Assembly: GCA_964035795.1 (NCBI GenBank)
Contig: OZ038322.1
Coordinates: 16,725,447-16,789,446, forward strand
Direction of reading: 5' to 3'
Length of the DNA stretch: 64,000 bases
Source of the DNA: Pterobdella sp. o SKG-2022
Taxonomy: Eukaryota; Annelida; Clitellata; Hirudinida; Piscicolidae
Shown here: positions 22,715 through 36,800 of the stretch, piece after piece
Position numbering within the stretch: position 1 is the first letter of the stretch
Layout: each line of letters begins with the position of its first letter
The notes under the pieces: generated by a model
Database searches by the model: none
Told to the model about the DNA's origin: nothing
Seen by the model: the letters and a program-made list of their open reading frames with translations, nothing else
Position numbers and translations under genes: made by a program

Positions 22715-24725
22715 CTACAAATATAGTTTTGTAATTATGGGCGCACATAATTTCTCCAGTTGCTTCAACATTTTCTCATATTCATCTTTACTTTTTGCAT
22801 TTTGATCCATTAAGTCTATGGCTGTGTTGCATTTTTCCATTATTTTTTCTTTATCTGCATCACTAAACTTTCCGACTAAATCTTCATTTTCAACTGTTGC
22901 TATCATATCATAAGTGTATTTTTCCAATTTACTCTTAGAAGCTAAACTTTCTTTTTGCCTTTCATCTTCTTCTTTGTATTTTTCTGCATCTTTAACCATT
23001 TTATCAATTTCTTCTTTGGTTAATCTTCCTCTATTGTTTGTGATAGTTATTTTACTTTCTCTCCCACTGCCTTTGTCTTCAGCTGATACATGCATGATTC
23101 CATTAGCATCTATCTGGAAAGATACCATGATCTTAGGCACTCCTCTTGGAGCAGGAGGAATCTTTGTTAGTTCAAACTGTCCAAGAAGGTTATTATCTTT
23201 TGTCATAGGTCTCTCCCCTTCATAAACCTGCATAAATAAATTAAAAAAACTATTTTTATGAAATAAATAAAAAAAAGAAATAAAGACCTTAAAAAGGATC
23301 ACAGTTTGGTTGTCATGAACAGTAGTGAACTCATCAGTTTGTTTTGTTGGAATTGTGGTGTTTCGTTTGACCACAGTTGACATCACACCTCCTTCAGATT
23401 CAACCCCTAGAGACAATGGTATAACATCTAAAAGCAATAAATCCTGTACTGCACCTGACTCATTGCCATCCAATATTGCTGCCTGCACAGCTGTATGGAA
23501 CAAATTTATGGTTTAAGAAAGTTTTATAATGAATTTATTGTTAGTTAATATATGGAAATTCAAAATAAATAACATATATTTATCAAAACAAAAAAATTCA
23601 AAAGCTTCCACCTGCACCATAAGCAACAGCTTCATCAGGGTTTATGGATTTGTTGAGTTCTTTATCATCAAAAAAGTCTTTGAGCAACTTTTGTATTCTT
23701 GGTATACGAGTTGAACCTCCCACCAAAACCACATCTCCAATTTCAGATTTCTTTAATTTTGCATCTTTTAATGCTCTTTCTACAGGTTCCAGAGTTCCCT
23801 TAAACAAATCACTATTCAGCTCTTCAAATTTGGCTCTTGTTATAGTGGTATAATAGTCAATACCATCAAAAAGTGAATCAATTTCTAATGAGGCCTGACT
23901 TGTGCTTGATAAGGTTCTTTTAGCTCTTTCACATGCAGTTCTGAGCCTTCGAATTGATCTCTTGTTAGTTGAAATATCTTTACCATACTTTTTCTTAAAT
24001 TCTGCTACAAAATAATTTACCATACGATTATCAAAATCTTCCCCACCTAAGTGAGTGTCACCAGAAGTTGACTTGACTTCAAAAATTCCTCCCTCAATTG
24101 ATAGGATGGATACATCAAAAGTTCCACCTCCAAGGTCAAAAATCAAAACATTCCCACCATCTCTTTTTTCCAAGCCATAGGCTATTGCAGCAGCAGTTGG
24201 CTCATTAATAATCCTTAAAACATTTAAACCTGAAATTAAACCTGCATCTTTAGTCGCTTGTCTTTGAGAATCATTAAAATAAGCAGGGACTGTAATAACA
24301 GCATCTTTAATAACGTTTCCTAAATATGCTTCGGCTGTTTCTTTCATTTTAAGTAAAACCATGGAAGAAATTTCTTCTGGATAAAACGAAACCTCCTCGC
24401 CTTTAAACTCCAATTTTATTTTAGGTTTTTCACCTCCATCAAACACTGTAAAAGGCCAATGCTTCAAATCAGCTTGAACAGAAGCATCATTAAATTGTCT
24501 GCCTATCAATCTTTTAGCATCAAACACCGTATTATTAGGATTCATAGCAACTTGGTTTTTAGCAGCATCCCCTATCAACCTTTCAGTCTCAGTAAAAGCA
24601 ACATAACTTGGAGTAGTTCGTTTACCCTGATCATTTGCAATGATTTCAACTTTACCATGTTGATAAACGCCAACACAAGAGTAAGTCGTTCCCAAATCAA
24701 TACCAATAGCCGATGCTTGAGACAT
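22715..24725 (-). CDS. Cytosolic HSP70 chaperone lacking the C-terminal EEVD tail
   Basis: Three exons, 24725-23612, 23490-23288 and 23227-22715, total 1830 bases, 609 aa. The three HSP70 signatures are intact: IDLGTTYS near residue 8, [14 protein letters not shown] near 197, and [16 protein letters not shown] near 334. The junction of exons 1 and 2 gives [12 protein letters not shown] and that of exons 2 and 3 gives [13 protein letters not shown], both canonical. The substrate-binding domain and lid are present, with [14 protein letters not shown] and [12 protein letters not shown]. The protein stops right after [10 protein letters not shown], where cytosolic HSP70s normally continue with a Gly-rich tail and EEVD, the docking site for TPR cochaperones such as HOP and CHIP. 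The leader lacks a signal peptide, so it is cytosolic or nuclear. The 3' end lies 180 bases from the TM9SF4 start. Confidence 0.93.
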
Positions 24726-24779
24726 GGTTGATTAAATAAAATTACTTCGAAAAATCAGAACCCTCGAGTCTGGAACTTT

Positions 24780-24790
24780 TATTTATAAAA
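24780..24790 (-). promoter_or_regulatory. TATA box of the HSP70 gene
   Basis: On the minus strand the sequence reads TTTTATAAATA, about 55 to 65 bases before the ATG, leaving a short 5' UTR. GC-rich sequence (GCCGGCGG) precedes it, unusual in this AT-rich window. I do not see a clear array of alternating GAA/TTC heat-shock elements, so heat induction is not shown by the sequence. Confidence 0.5.
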
Positions 24791-24799
24791 AACCGCCGG

Positions 24800-27700
24800 C
24801 AAATCCTAAAACAATAACGAAACGTGCTTTACAAACTATTTACGCAGACTTTTTCTAAGTACGAGCGCCTTCTCTTAGATTATTTTTAATTTTTGATTAA
24901 AGACTTTTTTGATAATTATTCACCTAAAAATTTCACTCCGAATAAATTATGATGAAAATTATTAAATAAAAAAATAATAAAAAGCTGAACAAGAAACCTT
25001 AATTATAGTTGAAGTATATATTTATTAACAAATGCCCAACAGGCACGGCAAATATAAAATAAGAAAACAAGTATGAATTTTAGGAAAGAAAAAATCGGAA
25101 TAAATCAGAAAACCAATACATTTTAAACTTCAATATTGTTAATTTTGATAGACTATAATACTAGATTAACTGAAGACTTAAATAAAATCAAAAAGAATTA
25201 TCTGATAAATTTTGTTAATAAAAATCATTTTAAAAAAATGTATAAAAATAATATTATTAACTGTTTCTAGCCATCAAGCCCCGAAAAGGTTACCACGTGA
25301 ATAATTGGATGATGATGAAATAAAAGTATCATTTAACTAAATATCTTTTGAAAATTAAGCAACTGAGCAATAATTTCTAGAATGAAAAAAATAATTTAAT
25401 AAATAGTATGAAAAAGTAAAAATACACTAATCTTTAAACCTTGTAAATTCAATAGCAATTAACTTAAGAAAACACTCAAAAATTTGATCAAAAATATAAT
25501 GGAAAAAAACGAAAATTTTAATTCGATTTTAATATCTATTTATACATACATACAACAGTGAATCGACATTAGCAGCGATTTTCCTACTTATGAAATGTAC
25601 CCATCTACATCTAGTAATGAGGTAAAGCTATTTCAAGGGATATTTAAGACTATTTGATAGTGATATAATGCAGGGTGTGATGGGCCGCTTTAAAGCATTT
25701 GAAAGACTGACTGATAGAGGTCGAAACCATTCTATTAACAGTCTTCGTTTGAATAGTAATAAACCAAAAGCTTTATGCGGCAAAATTAAGGAAGCAAAAC
25801 TTTGAAGAAACCTAAAAAACTTTGTGAATGTTTTCAAAAGGTGGGTATGTAGCCTAAGGTTTCATAGGCGGGATACAAAGCGTTTATATTTCGAGCACCA
25901 TCAGCCAATAAGCGATGAGATCAACTGAATATTAAGATCAGAAGCAAACCGATTGGTGGTTCATTCATCAAACTAAATGTTTCAATAAATAAAGGTAAGA
26001 AGAATTAACAAAAAATGAAGTTTCTGATTTATAATGATATCTGAATAAAGAAGTACCAATTATAGTGTGTATATATTTTTTACACCTAGGAAGCAAACCA
26101 CAAACGAGCAAACATTATATATCTTTATCAGTTTCAGGTCTTATAAATTAAAGTTAATTAGTATTTTGATTACATATCTTTAAAGATGATGAAATGATAA
26201 CATAATGAAAAGATATAATAATCTTCTTTAGCCAAAGTAAATACTGAAAGTTATTTGAACCCTAAAGGTAATTTTATTAAGCATAAGTTTTATTAAGAAT
26301 ATAAATAACGGTGTCTTTGAATTTTAACGTACTTGATAATGTTACTTTGTTAACGAAAAGCTTTGTACTTCATAAAATTACCGTTAATGAAAAGATAATT
26401 AAAATAATGTTAGCATTATACAAAAATTATCATACTAAAATAGAGAAAAAACAGTATTCCACTTGAATGATTGAAAGGCCTTCAAAGCCAAAGAATTAAT
26501 TAGTGATTTTTTTCAAAAATAATTTCTAGAAATATGTATTGAAAAACTAGTGATGAATGAGAGTATTTACATTGAAAATCATTAAAAATGGGCAAGTATT
26601 TATTTGACCCGAACATCATAACAAACAGCAACCAAGCTGAAATATTTTTTATATTTTATATTTCAAATTTTTATTTAGTTTTAAATGATTTTTGATAATT
26701 ATTATGACAATAAACATACGAGATGTATAGTAAACTCCAGTGACTGAAGATAACTCGCGAAACACAGTCACACCTACACACGGTTTAGTGAGAAAATCAA
26801 TAAAAAGTTAAACCCAACCAAAAAAAAAATCATTTTGAGAAAACTTAGAAAAATAATGCTTTCCAATACATAACCATCTAAAACACTGAGAAATAAACCG
26901 ATATAGATAAAAAGTATAACTAGGCTATATCACCATTGAAAGTGAATCAATTGGAGAATGTATGATACACGAAACGCGTACTCTTTAATAAAAACACCTA
27001 AATGACAAACAGGTATATAAAAACACGTACACAAAGACACACACACGAAGCCACGTTAGTGTGGAAGATGTACGGAGTCACCAGTTTTAATGGTTATATA
27101 TCATTTCAAAATAGAGCCTTCAATGCTACAACCAAATAAGTTTTAAATGCATGTGTTGAAATACACTCTCAAAGTGTAACTTAGAAAAAAAAATACGAAA
27201 AATTGTTTAAATCTTAGTTTATTATATAAATAAGCTTGAAATTGTTATTAAATGTTAAATAAATACTAAATAAATGTAAATTGAATTTTTTAAAAATTTC
27301 TAATGAAATCTATAAACTTCAAAATCGAATAATAATCTTGAAATCATGTTTATATGCAGAATATGTACATGGATTGGCTACCCAGAGTGGCAATATACTT
27401 TGAATTACAAACATTTACACTATTGATTTACAAGAAACATCATACGCCAATAAAAATATATCGAAGAAAGTAGAGATGGATAAATAGTGGTTGCAACTCG
27501 ATGCAAGAAATATTGGTGAAATTTCTTCAGTCAAGATACTTCTTGCATCAAGATGTTTGCAAAGTCGAAATGAGAATTCCAAGCCATTAATAAGTCGATA
27601 TTTGTTAACAAAAAGATTTCGAAATAGTAAGTAGAAAAAGAGCATAGTAGAGATTATATGATAACCCAGTGATCAATTTGAAACACAATAGATTCCACTC

Positions 27701-27888
27701 AATTTTTGATTAATATTTATATTCTGAAGCTACAATATAAAACTAAGACAACCGACATTAATATACTTATTTGAAAGATACATAAGAAAGTTATAGACGG
27801 ATTATCCACAAAAGAAAAGCGAAAGACAATGAACGAATAAATAAATGTGGATTAATGTTCAAAGATGAAAGAAACAACTAAATAAACA
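24800..27888. other. 3-kb region without a recognised gene
   Basis: Between the HSP70 promoter and the end of the LARP4-type gene. Open frames at 25628-25837 and 27415-27645 (minus) lack family similarity. A hairpin-family segment lies at 26330-26363. The left part of 27400-27888 is probably LARP4 3' UTR. Confidence 0.45.
26330..26363. repeat. Single-arm copy of the AAGCTTTTCGTTAACAAAG hairpin family
   Basis: The 34 bases here match the reverse complement of the arm-loop junction of the palindrome at 31280-31404 with two differences, including an exact run TACTTTGTTAACGAAAAGC plus TTT. Flanks diverge. A weaker relative is at about 2341-2375 (ACTTGATAATGTAAGG...ACGAAAAGC). Confidence 0.55.
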
Positions 27889-30800
27889 CTAATCTTCCTG
27901 TACTACAACTGTTTTTCTCCTGTTTTTCACCTCTTCGAAATTATCATTATCATCATCCCTTCCATTAATGGTAACAGCTTCTTCATGACCTTTACTATTG
28001 GTTTTTTCTGAGCCATTAAATATGATTGCGCCTTTTTTGATTCCTTTATCCCCATTAATGTTTGATCCTTCATAATTCTCATAGTCGTATTCATCAGTGT
28101 CATCGCCCCCAGCAGCATCGTTCTCATTAAAAATTCCATCAGCCTTCTTCTCTTCTTCAGTCGAGTTATTATAAAGTCCGTTTTTAAGAAGTGTTGTATT
28201 GTTACTGTGTGTTTTGCTTGATGCTCTGTGCAATTTATTTTTCTTAAAAATTCCTTGGCAGTTGTCTATATTGTTAATGTTCTGCTTGAAATTTAATGAT
28301 GCCTTAAGGGGCATTTTAAATTGTTTGTTATTAGTTGATTGATGTTTTTTATTGCTGGCAGCGTCATTCAGCTGTAAAGTCTTCAATGACTTCAAAGTCG
28401 ATTCATCATCACTATTATCGACATTTAATTCATTGTTTTCCTTCAAATTATTATTATTTTTACCATTAAGACTAATGTTATTAGCTAGAATGACATTCGA
28501 GTGACTTTGTAGTTGTTTGGCTTTTTGAGCAGCTTGAGCATAACTCATGCGAGAAGGTAACTGTTAAAAAAATAATGCAATATTACTCATGAATCATTTC
28601 TCAATATAAACAATAATGTTGTAATGCTGCAAAACTATTGAATTAATTCAACAAGCCTAAAAAGCAACCATTCACATAAAACCTTCATTTGTTGATTTTA
28701 ACATCAAAAAAAAGCAATTTCAAGCTTCATTTAGACAGCTATCTTCACAATACCGCCGTCTTAAAAATCCTAAACACAAAGGAAATCTGCTTGAATACCT
28801 CTATGGCACTGAGTTATTTGCATTCAATATTTCCACTTAAATTTTGAACTTTTCAGTCCAATGTTTGATAATGTCACTATATGAATAATAAAATATGATG
28901 ACATTATCAAACACTTAAAATTTTATGGTAGTAATGAAAAACTTCATACTTTTTATATACAAATCTAATTAGATTATACTGCTGTACATGTGCCAGTAAC
29001 TGGAGTTAACAGCAGTCGACCTAGAATATTGAAACTATTAGAGAAATTATGAAAAAAACCCTTCATTTGGAACAAATTTTAGCAGACTGCAAGTCTAAAC
29101 CAACGCCAACATGAAACTATCAAATTCAAGATCCGCCGTTCCCACACTTGGGGAGTTTGCCTTGCTGTTTTCAATAAAATGAAAGCTCATCCACCAAGAC
29201 AAATGACAATTATACCAGAATAACAGTTTGTCAATACCTGCTACCAAAGTCTACTCTTATCCTGGTTATAAAAGAATAATAATAGCCTCAATTTGGAGTG
29301 GGTAAGTTTGGTGCAGTTTAACGCCATGCCCAGAACTAAGATAAAAGACAAAAACTCAGTGTCGATTAAATATTGGATAGTAAAATTTTTATCTAGTTTT
29401 CTTCAAATATGAACCACCATACTCAAGATGCTTCAGCCTACCTAACACAGTATCAAATCACAACATGTAACATCTCACACTGTTTCAAGCACCACAAAAC
29501 CAAATCATTCAGCAAAATTAGTTCTGACAGAGAATATAAATCTAAAGAGAACAAGATAAAAATTGAATGAGCTGAAAAGCAAAAACTAATTTCATTCATG
29601 GAAATAATTCACAGAACACAACACTTAATTTAGCACAAGTTTAAAACACACATAAATTACACAAAAAACTTATAATGAAAATCTTACACTGCAATTATTT
29701 TTGCTATCTTTTTTGGATGCTTTCTCCATAGCTTGGATGGTTGTTTGACATGCTATAGTGTTCGTGGAAGGTGTAATGTGATTATTTGATTGGGTGCTTG
29801 ACGTTTTGATTGAAGATAATGGGTTCGTTACAGCCACCGTTGTTGCGGTTGGTTGATTTGAGACTTGGGGTTTAGTTGAAGGTTTTATTGTTACACTGAC
29901 CCTCTTTTCGTTATTAGTTCTGAAATGAATGATTTAAATGTATAAAGCAATTCCATCATTAAAGTTGCGATATAATACGAATACAAAAGAGCATGTATAT
30001 TAATCAAAAATGAAACGTTTGAAGGTATGAAAGTCTCAAAGCAAACTTCGTTTTGGGGGGTGGATTCTTGTTCTCTATCGGAGATTTGACATTCGTTTGT
30101 TTACACTGTGTCTGGTTGTGTGAATTGACTGCTTGTACATATGATGCTTGTAGTTTACTACTGAATGTTGTGATAGGGGCTGATATTGACGTGGTACTGG
30201 ATACAGTAGTTGGGGGTGTATCTTGCTTTGAATCATCCTTTGTTGATACCTCACTCATCTGTGTGCAAGTATTTCTAGTTTATAATTATATTTGTTTTGA
30301 TAAAAATGTTTCTAAGAATGAACTATAATTGTATCATCAAAAATTTGTTTATATTTATTCATTTAAATTGCATGCACATGAGATGATTGCATAATACGAT
30401 CTATTTACTTGAAGTTTTTTTTTTAAAATAAAAGGAATAGAAAATAACTTAGATAAAAACATACAATTTAGGCAAAGAAATGAGAATTCAAAAATTCTCT
30501 GAAAACAACTATAACAAAAATATCTTGAACAAAACAAGCATTTCCTTTTTATTTTTTTAGGCACACAAAAACTGAAATTCCTAAAGAATAAATATTGACA
30601 TTGGAAGATAACGAATAAAAACTTTTATTCATATGAAAACAGTTAAAATATCAATAGGTTTTATTTTAATATTCCTTATTTGATAATTAATTTTATTTAA
30701 AAAATTACAGTAAATTTATCACATGAATTTGAAAACTAAATATTCTAAATAATCACCTACTTGATTAAAATAATATATTAGACATTTCCTGCAAACTAAA

Positions 30801-33800
30801 CATACAAACCCAACGATGGCAATTACACACAAGAAATTAAAAGTGATGAAGTACAAACATGAGAAGGCAATGGAGGAAAAGAAGTAGTTTCAAGTTGAAA
30901 TGAGTTGACCTCACTTTTCACTGCAGCCGTCTTATGTCTTTGATGGTTGTCATGTCGACCCTGTGGTTATGTGTTGTAAGGCTATAATTAATACATGCAG
31001 TTAATTTGAAAATTGATCAATACTTATAATCGAAACTTGAAAGAAATGCGGGCTAAAAGTTGTGTTCAACTGGTCGATTTATCATAAATGTACTGAATTT
31101 ATATTTTATAACAATATCAACAGCCAAAAAGTTAAATATAAATGACAGGTACAGATTTTATCGTTATAGGTTGAAAACAAAGTTTTATTTAAGCCACCAC
31201 AAAATATCAAAAACACATCCGACAACTGTAATAATTGAATTTTTATGAACAAAGCTTTTGATATTACTGAGATGTTATTGAGTATATATAAGAACACTAA
31301 TAATTTTATTAAGATAGAAAGCTTTTCGTTAACAAAGTATCATTTTCAAGTAAAACGAAAAGCTTTCTATCTTATTAAAATTATTAGTTTTCTTATATAT
31401 ACTCCTTTTATTGTGCCTAGTGAAAAATTATTATATCATTGAGCATTAATAAATCTTCAGTATTTTTGTATTGATACTTCTTCAAATTTGCGTCCTAGCT
31501 ACTCCTAAATATTCATTGTTGTCATATCCTTGATGAAACATGTTACTCAGCATTTTTAAGCTACTAAAAAGACATCGAAACATTGAACGTTGGAATGAAT
31601 CTTATCAATCAAATAGTGATACATCAAAATACTTTGAACTCAACATCCAGTTTAGATGAACATTTAAAAATCCTACAATTCAATCAATTGAACAATATCC
31701 AATAATACTTACTTCATGATCATAAATAAATCAAGAAAACTTGATAATTTTAGTTATAATTTTAAAGGGCTTCATTGTGATCAATAAACGATGGTAATTT
31801 TAGTACAATAATAATAAACCACCTTATATGAAGACCTAGGCCCATCATCAGTGCCTCTAGCTCTTCTACCCATCCTATATGATCCCCTCCTGTAGGTTTA
31901 ATAAATCAATGTACAATTACTGATATAAAGTAAATTAACGTATATATGTGTTTAATTAAATTTATTTTTCTTCATAAAATTTCATCCTTTACAGAAGCAG
32001 ACTGGAAAATTTTAAGTTTGAGAATTTGTTGTGAGTGGTCTTGATGAATCATAAATGATGTTGGTGGACATTGTTTTCTTTTTTGTTGTGACTTGGTGAA
32101 AATTGATTTGAGAGCAGATTCATGCGAGGTTGTATTTTGGTTGGATTTTTAATGTACATGCAGGTCGGAGTAATTTTGTTGAGTGTAATATGATCTGAGC
32201 TGAAATAGAGAGTAGCAATAAATGGATCTCTGGAAATACCATAGGTTTATCAAGCCACAATGGTTTTGTATAAATATATACTCAAAAAAAATAAATATAT
32301 AAAAGTGATTGGCATAATAACATTTTCTTAACTCCCTAATTCAATAAAACCATGTTTATTAGTATTGCAAACAATGCTTATTATTTGGAATGTCTCGAAG
32401 CAATAAACCAGATAATCAAATTATTCTGAGGTGTGACAAATTCATTGCCATGAATTTATAACACAACTCGATTTTACAATTCAAAAAATATTAATACTCC
32501 TATTGATATATGTAAAATTCATATGAAAGTATTGAGAAATAAGATAATTGCATACATGACCTATATACTTAAATGTATTTGCAACCAAATGAATGATTAC
32601 AATTAATAAGCTAGATCGAGTTCAACAATTATTTTTAAAAACATTTTACAAATATCTAAATTCTCATAAAATGTATATATCAGTCTACTTCAGTTAATGA
32701 AAATTCAATACGGATTATTACAATATAAGAGTATTTAAATAACAAGTTATTTTATCTACAAAAAAATAAAAACTAATAAAAATAGAGAAGCACTAAGAGA
32801 ATGATTAATTATGTAATGAATCACTTCAATGTAACTTTCCCCAGAAATCCATGACAAGTAAGCTAATCTAATTCTTATTGAGTATTATAACTATTTATTA
32901 AAGTACTATAATCTATTTTTTTTAAAATTAATTTGAGATTTTTATAGGATGAAATGAGTATAAATTTATTCAAACCATAAAAAATGACAACTATAATAAT
33001 TGAAACTACTGAAAACTTTCACACATACTCATAATGACCTTTAAAACATTGATATTTTTATCACATTATATAAATGATGATAAATATGATATTAAGCATC
33101 TCAAACACCTTTCAGAGTATCTTTTTCGTTGATAGTTGTCATGGTTTTTGGTGTTGTTGCTGATGGGATCAGTAGATGCCTCATTCTTGGAGGCCCATCT
33201 GCCCTTTTGACCTGGGTGGCTCTGCTGATGATCTCTCTGCTGTTCAGGCTGCCCTTCCTGCCACCATATTTTTGTTATTACATGTTATAACCCATACTAG
33301 TATGGAAGAGAGAGTAAAACAATTATGATGATGATGATATAAAGAATAGGTGTATTATAAGCCTCGAGTTTACAACAAAAAAGCAGTTAGTTAATTTTAT
33401 TTTAATAAAAAACTAACTTTATGTCAGACAATCATACATTATCGAATGTAGACATTTAGTAAAAAAAATTGCATTGAAGTAGTTGAATGGATAAAATTGA
33501 ACATCAACTTTGAAATCATTTGAATAGGAACATAATATATGCATGCTGCCTTATCATAGTTTACATAATCAATGCTCAATTCAAAGTCACTGACAAAAGA
33601 AGCAGCATGGGAGTGTTAATAAAATAAAACTAAAGATATTTATTATTTTTTCGAAATAAAATTCAAAACTTTAATACTATAAATATTATTGAATTGTATA
33701 CAGTCTTTCATGAACAAAGCATATATTATCAAGCACTTGATATGTAGTTTCTCCTTATAAGCCTGGAGCCTCAATAAATAAACATTTAGTGTTATAATGT

Positions 33801-36800
33801 TTCAGCTTTTTCCGTCTCAAAAAGTCTAAAAAAATGCTTACAACTTAAATATCAGCTCATAACTGACACCTCAACAAGAATTCACATTATGATAAATTAA
33901 AAAAGCTCAAAAACTGACAGGATATATGACTATTCAATAAAGAACAAAAATATTTTCAAAAGTCGGAACAAGTATATACATGCCTTCTAGACATGAAGCT
34001 AAATCATAAATGCATGACTCAATATATAAAGACTAAACTGACCCACCTTGTTGTAGATAAAGTTAGGGTCGTGGAGAGTTCGTTGTGGATAATGGTAGAA
34101 ACGTGAGGAGTTTGAGAGTTGTTTTCTGAGAAAACGAGGGGGAGGCTGCTTATTTTCGGGGTTGCTATAGCGAGAATGATCAAAACAATTTTTATGGTCA
34201 GAATGGTAGTGATGATCATTGTAATTGTTGTTATGATGGTCTGTGAAGTTATGGTCAGAATAGTTGTGTTTGTAGCCTGGATGGAAAATCGGCTGATAAA
34301 ACTGATTGTTGCCACTACTATGAGAGCCTGGACTGCTGTGTTATGTTAATGATTTTATGTTGAGTAATTAATAAGGTATCAATATTCGCAAAAATTGTAA
34401 AAGGCTATATGAGGCTATAGAGTTTAATTTTTATTAACAAATCTTTTCAATATAACTAATACTGAAAAGCCTTTCTTTAAATTAAGAATAAAATTTTTCC
34501 TGTATTCTTCTATAACATTATGTTTTTTATGGTGTGTGATGATAACCTTGGTGAAACGTCTTCACAGTTCTTGGGCACCAGAACTGGGTTAACAATAACA
34601 CCTTCTTGAAAAGGTCTCTGAAAGGTACAAATAGATAAAAAAAATAAAAATACTATGCTATAAAAACTTTATGTATAATGAATTTTTAGTAATTTATTCA
34701 AAAAATTGCACAGAAACTTTTGACAAGTTAAAAATTATCATAATTGATTTGAAAGACTAATTTTATAAAATTAAAATTAAATTGGTGAGTTTTTATCTGA
34801 AAATATGACTTATCATATTCATTACAAACTTCCTGAGTCATTCTTATAATGATATTAAATATTAAGGGTCAATCTTAAGAAAAAATTTTGGAATTTTCAT
34901 TGATAAATCAATCATACATCTATACAATAAAGGATATGGCCTATTTTTTAAGTATAATAATTTATCAAAGGTATTTAAAGAGATATCTATCAGACAAATG
35001 ATTAATAAAGAATAATCAGAACATAAAAGCATGAAAGAAAATGACTCTTGAAAAATTTGAAAGCACAAAGTAGGAATTGGAAATACAAAATAAAATTCAT
35101 TCAGAAGCTATAATGCCATTTTGAATTCGATTACGCAATATTTAATTAAATGCATATATGTGGTGTGATTGATAACAGGCTTGAGTTTATTTAAATAAAG
35201 TCGCTCATGGCGTTCATTATTATAACTACAAAATCTATATATATATATATTTTTTCCGATAAGCGTGCCGATATGGAAAAAAAAAAACGTGGTTATTAGA
35301 AAAATATAACCTTACAAATATTGTGTTGATAACAATAAAAATACCAATAAAGGAAGAAATTTTAAACAATAATAATATGCACTTGACAACCATTCAGTGA
35401 AATATTAATATCCTAGAAGAGTGACCTGTTTAAGGTGGTAAGGTTCTAAAAGGATCTTCGGGGACCATGCATGCAGAAGATCTGACTGGAAAAATGATAC
35501 ATTCTGTCATGAATAATATTTGTTTAATGACTTATTTAAAAGAGCATATCAGCATGAACATTTCCAAAATTAGCGCATTATCAAGCCATATTTAAACCTT
35601 TTAATGTCTGAAAACCACATAAATTTACTTGTCTATTAAGAATAAAAATATCTCATCAAAAAAAAAACAATATTACTAATTCAAAAATATTCACTGAAAA
35701 ATACAATGAAATAATATTAATGATGAAAATCAATAATAAACACCAATAAAAATTCAACGGTGAATTTTTAACTTAATCGATTAGGTCAATAAAAAGCAAT
35801 GACATTAAATCAATCCATAATACTATCAAACAGCAGATACAAAAAATAAACAACAATACAAACGTTGTGTGAAGCGAAAGGATGCATGGGTGCAGGCTCA
35901 AAAGGCAGCATGGACACAATGGGAGGCTGGGGATACACGTTTGTGGGGTTGCTCTTGGTGCATATGAAGGTGCTGCTCGTCTTTATGCGTGCCTGAGGAA
36001 GCATTCAATTGAATTTAATAAAGTACATTTAATGTTATAATGCTCGCCATGTTTTTTTATGATTTTGGCAATCATTGAATGAATTGACTATTTTGCTTAT
36101 AATTGCATTTGAATAAGATGTTTTTTATATACCTCTATTTGAGAAGAAACCATGATTATCGATAAGTTATCATGAAACATTAGTTAGTATCTACTCACTA
36201 ATGTTTTATGATAAAATCTAACTTATCAACAAATATAAATTCTTTTGAAATAAAGGTAAATAAAAAAACTCTTCATTTTTTATTATAATTATTATTACTC
36301 GTTTAACGTCATTTTTCTCATTGCATGACATTAGACATTTTGAAGTATAAAAAAAAATATTAAATATACAATGTCTTTAGAGAACTGTAATTCATTAATA
36401 TGAATGAAAAGGTTATCAAAATAGAAATATTTGATTTTTTCAAATAAATTTGTTCGTCAATTTAAAAATATTACATTGAGTTTTGATTTATAATTAATTT
36501 TTTTCCTCATGTCATTAGTTTTACTAGCTTTAGTTCATTAAATTAGACCAGAACCATCATCATCACTATCGTTTTACGTCTGTTACGCTAGCACGGGTTG
36601 AACTATGTTATATTGAAATAAAATATTTTCTCATCATAATATCTGTTAAAACTATAAAAAAACAGCTCATTTTTACGCATGATATCCCAAATGAAATTAA
36701 CAAAAACAGTCAATTGTGAGGCAACAAAAGCAGAAATAACCATGACGTGTTTTCCCAGAAAAGTTTGTACATTTTCTCTAAGATGATTATAGGCCTTGTG

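Noticed and set aside
24726..24900. Heat-shock element array upstream of HSP70
   Set aside because: Scattered GAA and TTC triplets occur, but not in the regular 5-base alternation needed.
30053..30328. 91-codon plus-strand frame
   Set aside because: Shadow of a Ser/Thr-rich LARP4 exon on the minus strand.
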